Origin: CAVTND01 sp963735955
GTDB taxonomy: Bacteria > Pseudomonadota > Gammaproteobacteria > Burkholderiales > Burkholderiaceae_F
Length of the DNA: 64,000 nucleotides
Direction: 5' to 3'
Assembly: GCA_963735955.1 (NCBI GenBank)
Contig: CAVTND010000004.1
Coordinates: 62,001 to 126,000 of the forward strand
Every line of letters starts with the position of its first letter. Within the stretch, counting starts at the first letter, position 1. A program made the translations under genes and the position numbers. Positions 28,570 to 37,916 of the stretch are shown piece after piece. The notes below the pieces were generated by a model, which saw only the letters and a list, made by a program, of their open reading frames with translations, ran no database searches and was not told the origin of the DNA.

Positions 28570-29503
28570 CTAGGCGGCTTCGCGCAAATCGTCGAAATCG
28601 TCTTCGACGAAGTGATCCGCCCTTACATGCGTGACGTTGTCGAGACGCAGCGTCAGACAGTATGCGGCGCCGCCCGAACGATTGAACGAATCGAGCGGGA
28701 CGACGTGCACCCGGTAGCCACGCGCCTTGAGTGCAGCGCGGGTTGCCGCCGAGGCGTGGCACATGACGACCTCGCGTCCGATGCACACCGAGTTGACGCC
28801 GAGATGAAACGCATCCTCTTCGGTAGCTTCGATCAGTTTGTCGCCGATCATCTCCCGCACCGTCGCCGCCGAGTCCGCCGAAAACGCGGCCGGGTACCAC
28901 AGTACCTCGCCGCCCGACAGTACACAGAAGCAGGTATCGAGGTGGTAGAAGCGCGGATCGACCAGTTCCAGAGCGATCGCCGGAACGCCATACAGTTCAC
29001 CGATCGTGCGGAACATGTCGCGGCTCGAGCGCTGCCCGTATCCGGTCCAGATCAAGCGTCGCGTCGCGTCCCAGATTGCATCGCCAGCGCCTTCGAAGTA
29101 CAGGCCCTCAGGTGCCTCGACGATCTGGTCGATCAGGCCGCGCGCGTGCAGGCCTTCGAAAAAGGCCCGGTTGTGCGCTTCCTCGCCTTGCCGTTCCTTG
29201 CACAGGAATCGCGCCAGCAGCACCTTGCGATCGAGCACGACGGCTGAATTCGCAGTGAAGACCATGTCTGGTAGGCCGACGACCGCCGCCTGAACTTCGA
29301 TCTCGGCGCCGAGCTCTTCGTATTTGGCTTTGAGAGCCGACCAGCCGGTGCGCGCATCCTGTGCCAGCAGCGTCGGCCGACACCGACCACTGCGAGGGAT
29401 CCATCCAGGGATTGATCCGGTAGCTGACCTCGAACTGATCGGGCGAACTCATCATCAGGCGCGCTGCGGGGCGCGTAGTACGCATCGCGGGGGTCGTCTT
29501 CAC
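28570..29503 (-). CDS. DDAH/amidinotransferase-superfamily hydrolase (arginine or citrulline type)
   Basis: About 311 aa when repaired. Guanidine-modifying superfamily: conserved substrate loop DMVFTANSAVV, RxERQGEEAHN region, catalytic His in FYHLDTCFCVL and catalytic Cys near the end (GGAAYCLTLRL). Relatives are dimethylarginine dimethylaminohydrolase and citrulline or arginine hydrolases (CtlX/ArgZ-like). The GTG at 29503 follows GGAGAAAAG; an ATG pair at 29455/29452 is the alternative. A frame change near 29372 separates the first 40 residues. It lies right after ornithine aminotransferase, which makes ornithine the likely end product of the pair. Confidence 0.8.
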
Positions 29504-29532
29504 GTCGTCTTTTCTCCGGGAGGATGCAGGCG

Positions 29533-30811
29533 TCAGTCGATGAACAGCGGAACTCCGCGGCTCGGCGCGCGGACCGAACTCGGTGAGCACGGCAGCAAAG
29601 ACATCGATGCCCCAGTCGAGCGCTTCGCGCGCGATGGTCAGCGGCGGGGCAAAGCGGATCACCGTTTCATGTGTGTCCTTGGTCAGGACACCGCGCTCGG
29701 CCATGCGCTCGGCTACCGCTCGTGCCGACACGGTCGGTTCAAGCTCGACGCCAACCCACAGTCCACGGCCGCGCACGGCACGAATCAGGGGTGAGTCAAG
29801 GCTGCGCAGCCGCGCCAGCAGATGCGCGCCAAGCTCGCGGCTGCGCTCGACCAGGCCCTCGTCCTCGATCACATTCAGCGCTTCGAGGCCGACGCGCGCA
29901 GCGAGGGGGTTGCCGCCGAAGGTGGAACCATGGCTGCCCGGCGTCATCAGGTCGAGCACTTCAGCACGCGCCACGAAGGCCGACACCGGGAGCAGTCCGC
30001 CACCGAGCGCCTTGCCGACGATAACGCCATCAGGGCGGATGCCCTCGTGCATATAGGCAAACCATGCCCCGGTACGGCCCAGCCCGGACTGAATTTCGTC
30101 GACGATCATCAGCACCTTCAATTCGTCGCACAGTGCGCGCACGGCACGCAGGAAACCCGCTGGAGGCAGCACGATGCCGGCCTCGCCTTGGATCGGTTCG
30201 ATCAGCACGGCGCAGGTGTTCGGCGTGATTGCGCCGCGCAGCGATTCGATGTCGCCAAAATCGAAGTGGCGGAATCCCGGCGTGAAGGGACCGAAATCCG
30301 CACGGTATGACGCCTCGGTCGAGAAGCTGACGATCGAGGTTGAGCGTCCGTGGAAGTTGCCGCGCGCCACCACGATCTCGGCGCTATCAGCGGCGATCTT
30401 CTTCACGCGATAACCCCAGCGCCGGGCTGCCTTGATTGCTGTCTCGACGGATTCGGCGCCGCCGCTGGCGGGCAGAACTCTCGCAGGTGCCGGCAAATCA
30501 GCGACCGCCACGAGTTTCGCGAGAAAGGGACCGAGCTCGGTCGAGTAATAGGCGCGCGAGGTGACCGAAACAAGCTGCGCCTGGTCGATCAGCGCCGCGA
30601 CCAGCCGCGGATGTGCATGGCCGTGACTGACGGCGGAATAGGCCGACATGAAGTCGAGATAGCGCCTGCCGTCGGCATCCCATAGCCAGCAGCCATCGCC
30701 GCGCTCAAGCACGACCGGGATCGGTGCGTAGTTGGGCGCCGCAGCGCTTTGTTCGAGCCTGATGGCTTCGAGACCGATGGCTTCGTTTGATGACCGGACG
30801 CGTGCATCCAT
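29533..30811 (-). CDS. rocD: Ornithine aminotransferase
   Basis: About 425 aa. Class III PLP aminotransferase that moves the delta-amino group of ornithine to 2-oxoglutarate, giving glutamate semialdehyde/P5C. Family marks are YLDFMSAYSAVSHGHAHPR, SGGAESVETAIKAARRWGY, LIEPIQGEAGI, VDEIQSGLGRTG and the PLP Lys in IVGKALGGGLLPVSAF. GAGG lies seven bases before ATG 30811. The frame runs open into the hydrolase gene, but a one-base shift near 29550 gives a natural end VPLFID at 29533. P5C formed here would be oxidised by the P5C dehydrogenase domain of PutA encoded at 52434-55640. Confidence 0.9.
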
Positions 30812-30981
30812 GACTGACCTCGCTGACTGAGCAGACAGTCTAGGGGGGCAGCGCGATAGGCGTGGCGTAACGGCGCACGCTGCGAAGCAGGAACGGAGTA
30901 GGGAGGGCATCACGACCGCCGAATCGGCAGCGGCCGTTGCCGAGGTGCCTTGCCCTGAGACCTACCCGCCGTCGGCGGGAA

Positions 30982-31390
30982 TCAGCGCTGGCCCGCGCCT
31001 CGCTCCAGCGTTTGCTTCATGGCGACCATTCCTTGCCTGATCATCGGCTTCGATGGCGGCTGCCATTTCATTGGGCAGCAGATCCGCGATCCAGACGAGA
31101 CGGCTGTGACCAGATTCATCGGCGAACACCTGCAACGATGCGTTGTGGTGCGTAAGTCGTCCTCCAACCGCGGCCCATACCAGGCGCCGATTCGTGTCGT
31201 CGACGTCGACGATCAATTCGCGTGCGACCATGCCGTTGGCGAAGGTGACGATCCTGGCGTCACCCTCCAGACGACAGTCGATCACGAAGCCCGGCACCAG
31301 TCGCTGGTGGATCGCGCCGACATCCCGCACTGCATCCCAGGCGAACTCGGGGCTGACTTCGGCCACTATTTCCTGGCGAATGGATGCCAT
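30982..31390 (-). CDS. SRPBCC (START-like) family protein
   Basis: About 135 aa. Helix-grip fold of the polyketide cyclase/dehydrase type: IVAEVSPEFAWDAVRDVGAIHQ at the start, VDVDDTNRRLVWAAV strands, SRLVWIADLLPNEM and a long C-terminal helix (MIRQGMVAMKQTLER). Such proteins bind a hydrophobic ligand in a deep cavity; the ligand is unknown. A frame change near 31045 separates the last helix, whose stop at 30982 gives the normal family length. It starts at ATG 31390 and has no same-strand neighbour close by. Confidence 0.8.
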
Positions 31391-31841
31391 GCGAAAGTCT
31401 CCTTCAGCTCTTAGGCTGTCGCGTCACCAAGGTTACGGCTCAACTTTGGTCAGCAGCCAGTGCAGGCTTTCGCAGCGCCGAGGGGGACCGAGATCGGCGG
31501 CGGACTCTCGACGCCTTTGCGTACCGGGCCGAGGAGCGGACGCGCCACTTGCCCCACTGCGGACAAAGTTGGTCGTATCAACTTGGAAGCGATGTGGACC
31601 CACACCGCGCTGGATGACGCAGCGCGCGCCTATCTGACCGGCAGCCTCTGAGTCGCGTTGATCCTACCTCTGTCGCCGGGGGGCCTCGCCCGATGCAGGG
31701 TGTGAAAGTCGGATTGCGCGCATGTTGAAAGGCTGCGACGCTAGAGCCAAGTCCGTTGGCAAATACTTCGGGTGCGCTCATCAGTGCTTACGCTACATAC
31801 TGACCCTGGGTTCATCCGTACCGGCGCAGTCGAAGCGAGTC
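31391..31841. other. Intergenic stretch without a recognised gene
   Basis: Several short open frames exist on the plus strand (for example 31460-31651), but none shows a family motif, a good ribosome site or conserved-looking composition. I see nothing else that can be named. The stretch separates the SRPBCC gene from the copper block and may contain its terminator and a promoter. Confidence 0.4.
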
Positions 31842-32430
31842 TCACTCGCCGTTGAGGAGCGCCCTTACATCGCTCGCGATGTGGGCCGGGGCCATGTTGT
31901 ACTTAATTCGAAGGCGCGTGCGACCAACCGGGTCGATCGCATACCCGAAGGCGGAGTGGTCGACCAGGATTTCTCCCTTGTAGTCGCAGAATCTGATAGC
32001 TCACGTCGAATGCCCCGGTGACCCGGTGCGTCTGCTTATGCGTGCCGCGTAGACCCAGAAAGCCTGAATTGAAGGCGGGTATGTAGTGCGCCAAGAGGTC
32101 CTGGGTGTCGCGATCCGGATCAACGGTCACCCACAGCACCTGTGCTCTTCCGGCCGCCTCGCCCAGCAACTGAACCACCTCGTTCAACTGAATCAGCGTT
32201 GTTGGACAGACGTCGGGGCAGTGCGTGTAGCCGAAGAAGATCAGCACCACCTTGCCTCGAAAGTCTGCAAGCGTGCGTTTCCGGCCATGGTGATCCGTGA
32301 GATCCAGTACCCCGCCAAGCCCCTCGGCGGTAACGTCCTTGCCGTTGAATGCCCACGCGCTGTCCGCACTCCACAGCGACAGCAGGACGACTATCGCGGA
32401 CAGCAGGCGATTCAGCCCTGGCAATGACAT
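31842..32430 (-). CDS. SCO1/SenC-family copper chaperone
   Basis: About 195 aa. Membrane-anchored or secreted thioredoxin-fold protein that delivers copper to the CuA site of cytochrome c oxidase. A signal/anchor (LLSAIVVLLSLWSADSAWA) is followed by the metal motif GYTHCPDVCPTTL and, after a frame change near 31990, by the third ligand His in ILVDHSAFGYAID. The repaired end is DVRALLNGE at 31842. Start ATG 32430 (GGAG ten bases upstream); a GTG at 32451 is possible. Last gene of the copper block, directly after PCu(A)C. Confidence 0.9.
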
Positions 32431-32453
32431 ACGATTCGCACTCCGCCCCACGG

Positions 32454-32906
32454 CTACTTCATCGGCATCTTCATGTCGGACTGAGCGGCAATGTCGCGCA
32501 CTTCGACCATGATCTCTTTCGAGGTCTTCTTGCCGTCCTTGCCCTGAAATTGCAGCGTCAGCGGCACCTTGTCACCCTTGGCCAAGGGCTTCGCCACGCC
32601 AATCAGCATCACGTGATAGCCGCCGGGTTCGAGGCTCACCGTGCTGTTGGCCGGCACCTGCAAGCGATCCAGCGGCCGCATCTTCATGACACCCTGGTCC
32701 ATGCTCATCTGATGGATCTCCACCTTGCTGGCCACAGGGGAGGAGGCACCGACCAGGGCGGTCGCTTCATTGCTCCTGATTGTCATGAAGGCGGCGGTGG
32801 CGGACTGCCCGGCGACCATGCCTCGGATCCACGGTTCGGAAATGGTCACTTCGGCGCTTGCGGTCATGGTACCGAGAGCCAGCAACGCTGGCAGTAGGAA
32901 CTTCAT
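32454..32906 (-). CDS. Periplasmic copper chaperone PCu(A)C
   Basis: 150 aa. Cupredoxin-like fold that hands Cu(I) to SCO and the CuA site. A signal peptide (LLPALLALGTMTASA) precedes the metal ligands: EIHQMSMDQGVMKM gives His and Met, and EPGGYHVMLIG gives the second His/Met pair, matching HxnMx21-22HxM. The tail is Met/Lys-rich (SDMKMPMK) and could add ligands. Its ATG overlaps the stop of the small gene upstream (ATGA), so translation is coupled. SCO follows immediately. Confidence 0.93.
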   Translation of the reverse strand: MKFLLPALLALGTMTASAEVTISEPWIRGMVAGQSATAAFMTIRSNEATALVGASSPVASKVEIHQMSMDQGVMKMRPLDRLQVPANSTVSLEPGGYHVMLIGVAKPLAKGDKVPLTLQFQGKDGKKTSKEIMVEVRDIAAQSDMKMPMK

Positions 32907-33204
32907 ACACTTGCGTACATGGACAGTTTCCTTTCGTTGGCTGAACTGCGAAATGTTTGATCCTGGAACGCCTGAAGCCGGATGCCTTTACGCCTGAATT
33001 CCTTGTCGAGATGCCTACAGATTTCTTGCCCGCGCACACCGCGAAAGTACCGATCGCCAGAGCCAGGGTTTCGATCGAGAGCGCACGCACACGCGGATCA
33101 CTCAGATCGTAGGGGAGTGGCAGCGTCGCGGCCGGCTGCCTTGACGCTTCTTGCGAAGCGTCCTCGACGGGCGCGACTGATGAAGTCTCGAGCCAAGTGC
33201 ACAT
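32903..33204 (-). CDS. Small unknown protein coupled to PCu(A)C
   Basis: About 100 aa, not recognised. The start is strong: AGGAGG lies six bases before ATG 33204. The first part reads MCTWLETSSVAPVEDASQE and SDPRVRALSIETLALAIG. After a frame change near 33040 it continues RGVRGQEICRHLDKEFRRKG and SSANERKLSMYASV, ending in a TGA that overlaps the PCu(A)C start (ATGA). The tail is basic and predicted helical. No signal peptide, so probably cytoplasmic. Position and coupling suggest a role in the copper block, but nothing shows what it does. Confidence 0.5.
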
Positions 33205-33276
33205 TTGTGCCTCCTGGAAGTCAAAGGGAAACGCCGCAGACCCCCGAATTCGGTAGTCAGGCGGGACCGATTGGAT

Positions 33277-33663
33277 TCAGAAGACCGGTGGTGGGGCTCG
33301 GGTCCGCGGCGTTCGCCAGGCAGGTTGTCCTCGTGGGGCGAAGTCAACTAGCCCACTGGCCTGCACTTCCGCGACCGCTGAATGGATCGGGCTTTGATCA
33401 GAAGTCGGGGCTGCATGCGACGTGGAATTGGATCCGCAGTACGGACAGTGATCGAAAGTGACAACGTCGGACCTGCTTGGTCGCCCGCCTGGTAGGTCGG
33501 TTCCCTTTTGAACGCGATCGACACCCGCGGTAGAACAAATCGGCGCCCACACTGCCGCACGTTGCGTCGCGATCGCGTGGGAAATTCCGGGAGCAGTCGC
33601 ATTCAGCAGAATCGCGCCAATCGCGAGCCAGCCGAAAGTCCGTTGGTATCGATGGACAGACAT
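33277..33663 (-). CDS. DUF2946 family protein
   Basis: 128 aa from the ATG at 33663. One N-terminal membrane/signal segment (TFGWLAIGAILLNATAPGISHA), a CPYC motif at mid-length (DHCPYCGSNS) and the family-typical end WRTPRTRAPPPVF. DUF2946 genes are regularly found beside copper receptors and copper chaperones in proteobacteria; the biochemical role is not known. A second copy lies upstream of the TonB-dependent receptor at 37917-38303, so the block is bounded by two paralogues. Confidence 0.85.
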   Translation of the reverse strand: MSVHRYQRTFGWLAIGAILLNATAPGISHAIATQRAAVWAPICSTAGVDRVQKGTDLPGGRPSRSDVVTFDHCPYCGSNSTSHAAPTSDQSPIHSAVAEVQASGLVDFAPRGQPAWRTPRTRAPPPVF

Positions 33664-33687
33664 TAAATGGTCATTCCTGCGCAAGCA

Positions 33688-34170
33688 TCAGCGCCTGCGA
33701 GACAGCCAAGCTTCAACCCAGCGACGGTCAAGTCGGCCGGAAACGACCTCTACGGCGTGGGCACCATCGTAGAAATACGTTCGCGGCAATTCGCCGCGCC
33801 AGGAACGATCGACGGAATAGCGTATGCGCTCCTCGAAGTCATCGGCAAAGGCCCACCTTTCAACGTCACCTGGTGCGTAGGCCGCGAGGACTTGAGATAC
33901 GCGGATGCGCTCAGCAGGCGGGTCAGTCGTCACGAGCAGGACCGGCACTTCGGGATGACTGCGCTTGAGCGCACGCCAATCTCGCATATCCTCGATGCAC
34001 GGGGCGCAGTGAATTGACCAGAACGCAAGGATGAAGGCTCGCCCCGCATAGGCCGTCCTGATCGCCTCCAAGCTCGTGGCGTCGAAGGGTCGAAATTCGG
34101 ACGCAGTCCCGATGTTTGCCGCAAGTAACGCAGCCGCGAGCAGCGCACGAGTGATTCTGCTGATCTTCAT
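33688..34170 (-). CDS. TlpA-like thioredoxin-fold protein
   Basis: 160 aa. A signal peptide (ALLAAALLAANIGTAS) leads into a thioredoxin fold with the active site FWSIHCAPCIEDMRDW (CAPC), then LLVTTDPPAERIR and the cis-Pro region ELPRTYFYDG. TlpA-type proteins reduce disulfides in the periplasm, for example in SCO or CuA subunits. The ATG at 34170 overlaps the stop of the BNR-repeat gene (ATGA), so both are co-translated. Its presence fits copper-site assembly. Confidence 0.88.
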   Translation of the reverse strand: MKISRITRALLAAALLAANIGTASEFRPFDATSLEAIRTAYAGRAFILAFWSIHCAPCIEDMRDWRALKRSHPEVPVLLVTTDPPAERIRVSQVLAAYAPGDVERWAFADDFEERIRYSVDRSWRGELPRTYFYDGAHAVEVVSGRLDRRWVEAWLSRRR

Positions 34171-35370
34171 GGAAGTGGGATAACGCGCAGCGGGTCGCTG
34201 CGCGTCTTCCAGACTACATAGAACCGTTTGTCGTGCACGAGGATGCGTGGCTGGTCGGACGCGCCGGTCGTGACCGCTACTTCAGCTTCAGTAGAATGTT
34301 GCGCCCCGATCGGACGACCGCAACGCTCGCAGCGTTGCGCGCTCGCCGTCAAATTCTTTCCAGACGATAGCGATCTGATCGCGGACGCCTGCCAGATCGG
34401 CATGCTCGGCCGTTTCGCCGCCCACTCGCCGTAGTCCTGCTACACCGTCGGGCTCGAGCCGACCGTAGTACACGCCTGCCTTCCCCTGAACACCGGTATA
34501 CCAGACGGCATGGAGGTGGCCTTCACTGTCGGTCGCGAGCGAAGGTCCATGGTGCGGGCAGACGTCGAGGCGCCAGTCATCGAAGGTTGCCCGGCGGAAC
34601 TGACTGACGCTTCCGTCGCTGCCTAGGCTCGCCAGCGCATGGTCGCGGATATTCGGCGCAAAGACGTGGCGCCAAAGGGCGAGGACGCTGCCGTTGGCTT
34701 GCGGCAGCAGCGCGATACGACAGCATTCGCAACTATGGTCAGCCACTTTGTAGTCGCCGCGGAACGTGGCACCCCGATCGTCGGAGATCGCGTAGTAGAT
34801 GGCTGCACCAGCGTATTTGGATGACTTGCCGCCGGCCGCAACGACGTCGCGCTTGTCGATCCACGCGACGAGCAGGCGCCCGTCGCGGGTCACGGTCATT
34901 GCGTCGAAGCGATGTGTGATTTCCTGGCGGTCCGCATGTACGACCAGCGGCGTGGAAAACGTCTTGCCGCCGTCGATCGAACGAGCGAGCTTGATCTCGC
35001 CCGTGTATGGTTTGGAAAGTGGCTTGGTCCACGTGACGTAGATTTCGCCGCCTGGGCCGACCACGATATTGGGCCTCGCGTCACCGCCGGTATCCATGGG
35101 CTCCGGCGCCGCAAATACGCGTACGGGTGGCGACCACGCGCGACCGAAGTCTCCCGACTTGCGGACGACGAGGTACTGCCCGTCGTAGCTGACCGACCAC
35201 AGATGGCCATTCGAATCGAAGGCCGCTGACGCCGCAAGCGCGGGTCGCATGGATTTGGCCGCCGCGGGCACGCCATGGACATGCCCGCTTCCCTCGTGAC
35301 CTTGCTCGTGGGCGATGGCAGGACACGCGACCGCAATCAGGAACAAACCCAAGTGCGTCACCCCTTTCAT
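34167..35370 (-). CDS. BNR-repeat (sialidase-fold) secreted protein with metal-binding motifs
   Basis: About 400 aa. A signal peptide (THLGLFLIAVACPAIA) is followed by a His-rich stretch HEQGHEGSGHVHG. The body is a beta-propeller of Asp-box repeats (SGDFGRAWS, SIDGGKTFS, SDDRGATF, SSDRGATF). Two unusual motifs are HSCECCRIALLP and DVCPHHGP, a CxCC and a CxHH that would suit copper or another soft metal. No sialidase Arg triad or Asp/Tyr catalytic set is evident, so sialidase activity is unlikely. The frame changes near 34295, and the C-terminus (LVHDKRFYVVWKTRSDPLRV) overlaps the TlpA start. Confidence 0.75.
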
Positions 35371-35425
35371 CGTGGCATCTTCGCAGAATTGCCGCATCCT
35401 TGACTTCCTGCTTGCATCGGCAGCA

Positions 35426-37630
35426 TCAGAATTGCCACCGCACACCGGCCGTCAGCGCAAATGGCATGCCCAGTGTGCTCGACGCTGCGCTCGTGGTCGC
35501 ACTGTCCGAATACTTCTCATTGAGCAGGTTGACGATGCTGCCGTACAGCTCGACATCGTTGCGCACGCGGTATGAACTGCTCAGATTCACGACGACAAAG
35601 CCGCCCTGCGGAATCGTATGGTTCACGTCGAGGTACATGCCACCGGTATAGCGAACGCCGATAAAGTTGCGCCACGCAGGCGTGGTCTGCCAGGTGAGTC
35701 CGCCCGTGAAGAGATTTGTCGGGACGGCGCCCAACTGGTTGCCAATCGGATCACCGACGCTGCTCCACGTGTAGTAGCTGCGCGTGTACATGTAGGCGGC
35801 GTTTAGCGAAACCGTCGGTGTGACGTCCCAGCGCCCCACAAGTTCGAGACCGTACGAACGTCCGTTCTGCGCGTTCGTGTTGAAATTCACCGTTGCCGGG
35901 CAATTGGAAAGCGTGGGGCCGCAGATGGCAATCACCTGGGGTGGCGCGCTCGCGGCATTGAGGATCCGATACGAGGCGATCAGATCCTTGATGTCATAGA
36001 TAAACGCCGTCGCGTTCACTTCCCGACCCGGCGCGCGGTAGTCCGCCCCGATCTCGCCGCCCGTCAGCGTTTCCGGATACAAAAGGGGATTGGCGATGGT
36101 GATCGAGGTCGTCGACGAGAAGCTGCGATAGAGATTGTTGAGTCCCGGCGCCCGGAATGACTTGTACGCCGCGGCCCGCAAGTCGACTTCGTCCGTGAGG
36201 GTGTAACGCAAAGCAAGCGTCGGATCGAAAGCCCCCTTGTTCGAGTCCGGGACATCGCCGCCTCTCTGCGGCCCGGGCGCGCCGTTTGTGTATCTCGTCA
36301 TCAGCGCCACGCCATCGGTGTTGGTCCAGTAGTCGTAGCGCGCGCTGAGCGTCAGTTGCAGCGCATCCAGCGGCAACATGCGGAATTGCGCAAAGCCACC
36401 CAAGAACTGCTGCTTGCCCTGGCCGAAACTCGTGCGGTTGATCGTCGCACTCGCCCCGTCCGTCGTGGTCGGTCGGTTGAAGGTCGTCGAATAGTCCTGC
36501 CCGAAGAGTTTCCGGTAGTCGGCGCCAAGCTGCATGGTCGTCGCCCAGGTTTTGAAATCCAACGAGTAAACCGCTGAAGCGCCCACTTCGCGGTACGGAT
36601 TCCAGTCGTGCGAGTTCGCGTACTGCACCAGTGGTGACGACACGGACGTCGTGTTGCAGTTGGTTGCGCTTTGCAGGTAGCAGCCCGCTCCGTTGCTCTT
36701 GTCGAAGCCAACGTACTGGGTCCACAGATTGGCGGCCAGGCGGCCGGCCTCGCCGAAGCTCTTCACCAGCCCCGCGGCAGCATCCGGACTCTCCTGCAGA
36801 TTTGTTCCGTAGGTGTAGCCGCCGACGTCCTGATTCTGCCGGTGGTAGCCGGCGCGGAAGAATGCATTGAGATCAGCCGATGGCGTGAAGTAGGCCGCAA
36901 AGCGCACGTTGGAGATGGTCGCCGAGGATTCCGACTTGCCGGGGAAGCTGCTCAAGTACTGTTCCGGCGTGGTCTGGTAGCCATCCGTATTCAATACATC
37001 GGCAGAAACATTCATCGCCACCGCGTCGTTCAGCACAAAATCCTTGGCCACCGAGGCCGTGGCGGTGTTCATGGAACCGTAGCTTCCCGTGACTTCGCCC
37101 CGTCCATCGCTGGGTCTGCGAGTGACGATGTTGACCACGCCCGCCACTGCAAGGTTGCCCCAGAGGCTTGAATTGCCGCCGCGGATGACCTCGACCCGCT
37201 CGATCGACGTCAGGGGAACCTTGAACCACTGGACGGTCGTGTAGAACGGATCGAGCACGGGGACCCCGTCAAGCATCACCAGCACCTTCGAATTCGTTGT
37301 CCCGCGCATTCGAATCTGGTTACCCGTGGGGTCCGTGACCATGTAGGGCGCTCCGGAAAGGTTGATGCCGGGAACCTGTCGCAAGAGCTGGTCCAGCGTC
37401 TGCGCCGGTGACTTCCGGATCTCTTCCTGCGTGATCACCGACGTGAACAGAGGCATTTCTGTCAGCAGCGTGTTGCTACGGGACGCGGTGATGATCACGC
37501 CCGGCATCGCCTCGGGTTTGGTTGGTTCGGCGGTCTGCGCGTGCGCAACCCCGCCTTCAAGCGGCACTATGACCATCAGCAAGAGCAGTGTTCGTCTGAC
37601 CATCAGCAAGAGCAGTGTTCGTCTGCGCAC
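35426..37630 (-). CDS. TonB-dependent outer membrane receptor, probably for copper
   Basis: 734 aa. A signal peptide ending AHAQ is followed by the plug domain (GVIITASRSNTLLTEMP, TLDQLLRQVPGINLSG, IRMRGTTNSKVLVMLDGVP, IERVEVIRGGNSSLWGNLAVAGVVNIVTRR) and a full 22-strand-type barrel ending in ALTAGVRWQF, with a terminal Phe as the sorting signal. Substrate is inferred from neighbours (DUF2946, TlpA, PCu(A)C, SCO): copper or a copper chelate. The start region has an in-frame 27-base duplication, so the signal peptide has two copies of RRTLLLLMV. No cobalamin riboswitch is visible upstream. Confidence 0.9.
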   Translation of the reverse strand: MRRRTLLLLMVRRTLLLLMVIVPLEGGVAHAQTAEPTKPEAMPGVIITASRSNTLLTEMPLFTSVITQEEIRKSPAQTLDQLLRQVPGINLSGAPYMVTDPTGNQIRMRGTTNSKVLVMLDGVPVLDPFYTTVQWFKVPLTSIERVEVIRGGNSSLWGNLAVAGVVNIVTRRPSDGRGEVTGSYGSMNTATASVAKDFVLNDAVAMNVSADVLNTDGYQTTPEQYLSSFPGKSESSATISNVRFAAYFTPSADLNAFFRAGYHRQNQDVGGYTYGTNLQESPDAAAGLVKSFGEAGRLAANLWTQYVGFDKSNGAGCYLQSATNCNTTSVSSPLVQYANSHDWNPYREVGASAVYSLDFKTWATTMQLGADYRKLFGQDYSTTFNRPTTTDGASATINRTSFGQGKQQFLGGFAQFRMLPLDALQLTLSARYDYWTNTDGVALMTRYTNGAPGPQRGGDVPDSNKGAFDPTLALRYTLTDEVDLRAAAYKSFRAPGLNNLYRSFSSTTSITIANPLLYPETLTGGEIGADYRAPGREVNATAFIYDIKDLIASYRILNAASAPPQVIAICGPTLSNCPATVNFNTNAQNGRSYGLELVGRWDVTPTVSLNAAYMYTRSYYTWSSVGDPIGNQLGAVPTNLFTGGLTWQTTPAWRNFIGVRYTGGMYLDVNHTIPQGGFVVVNLSSSYRVRNDVELYGSIVNLLNEKYSDSATTSAASSTLGMPFALTAGVRWQF
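37571..37624 (-). repeat. 27-bp perfect tandem duplication in the receptor signal peptide
   Basis: Two back-to-back identical 27-base units occupy 37571-37597 and 37598-37624. They keep the frame and duplicate nine codons (RRTLLLLMV), which lengthens the basic n-region and hydrophobic h-region of the signal peptide. The alternative start after the first copy would give a normal signal. Confidence 0.9.
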
Positions 37631-37916
37631 AGTTCCTCCACTCTGATCCGTCGGCGACAGCGAAGACTCGTTGTCGAAGGCGGCGATCAGTGTCTGATGT
37701 ACGAGTTGCAGGTCGACCCGATCGGTCGTCGGTAAAGCGCATCACTTGTCGGCTACCACCACCTGTTCGGATTTGACGAAGAGACGGGCCCAAAGCCCTG
37801 CCTCGAAGCCAAAGGAGACAGCTGGTCGCCCGGGAAACCGGACGTGCCGACCAACGGCTAAAGCCAGTCGATCGGGCAGAGGTAGCCGCGGCGAATGCCG
37901 CTCGGCGCTCTGAGAC
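37631..37916. other. Gap between DUF2946 and the receptor gene
   Basis: On the minus strand a short frame reads FEAGLWARLFVKSEQVVVADK before a stop near 37745, perhaps the tail of a lost gene, but it has no start or recognised family. I found no cobalamin riboswitch boxes and no clear promoter or Fur/CueR-like palindrome. Confidence 0.35.

Noticed and set aside
31460..31651. 63-aa plus-strand frame in the gap before the copper block
   Set aside because: No ribosome site, no motif and composition typical of non-coding GC-rich DNA.
37631..37916. Cobalamin riboswitch upstream of the TonB-dependent receptor
   Set aside because: None of the conserved B12-box strings was found on the minus strand.
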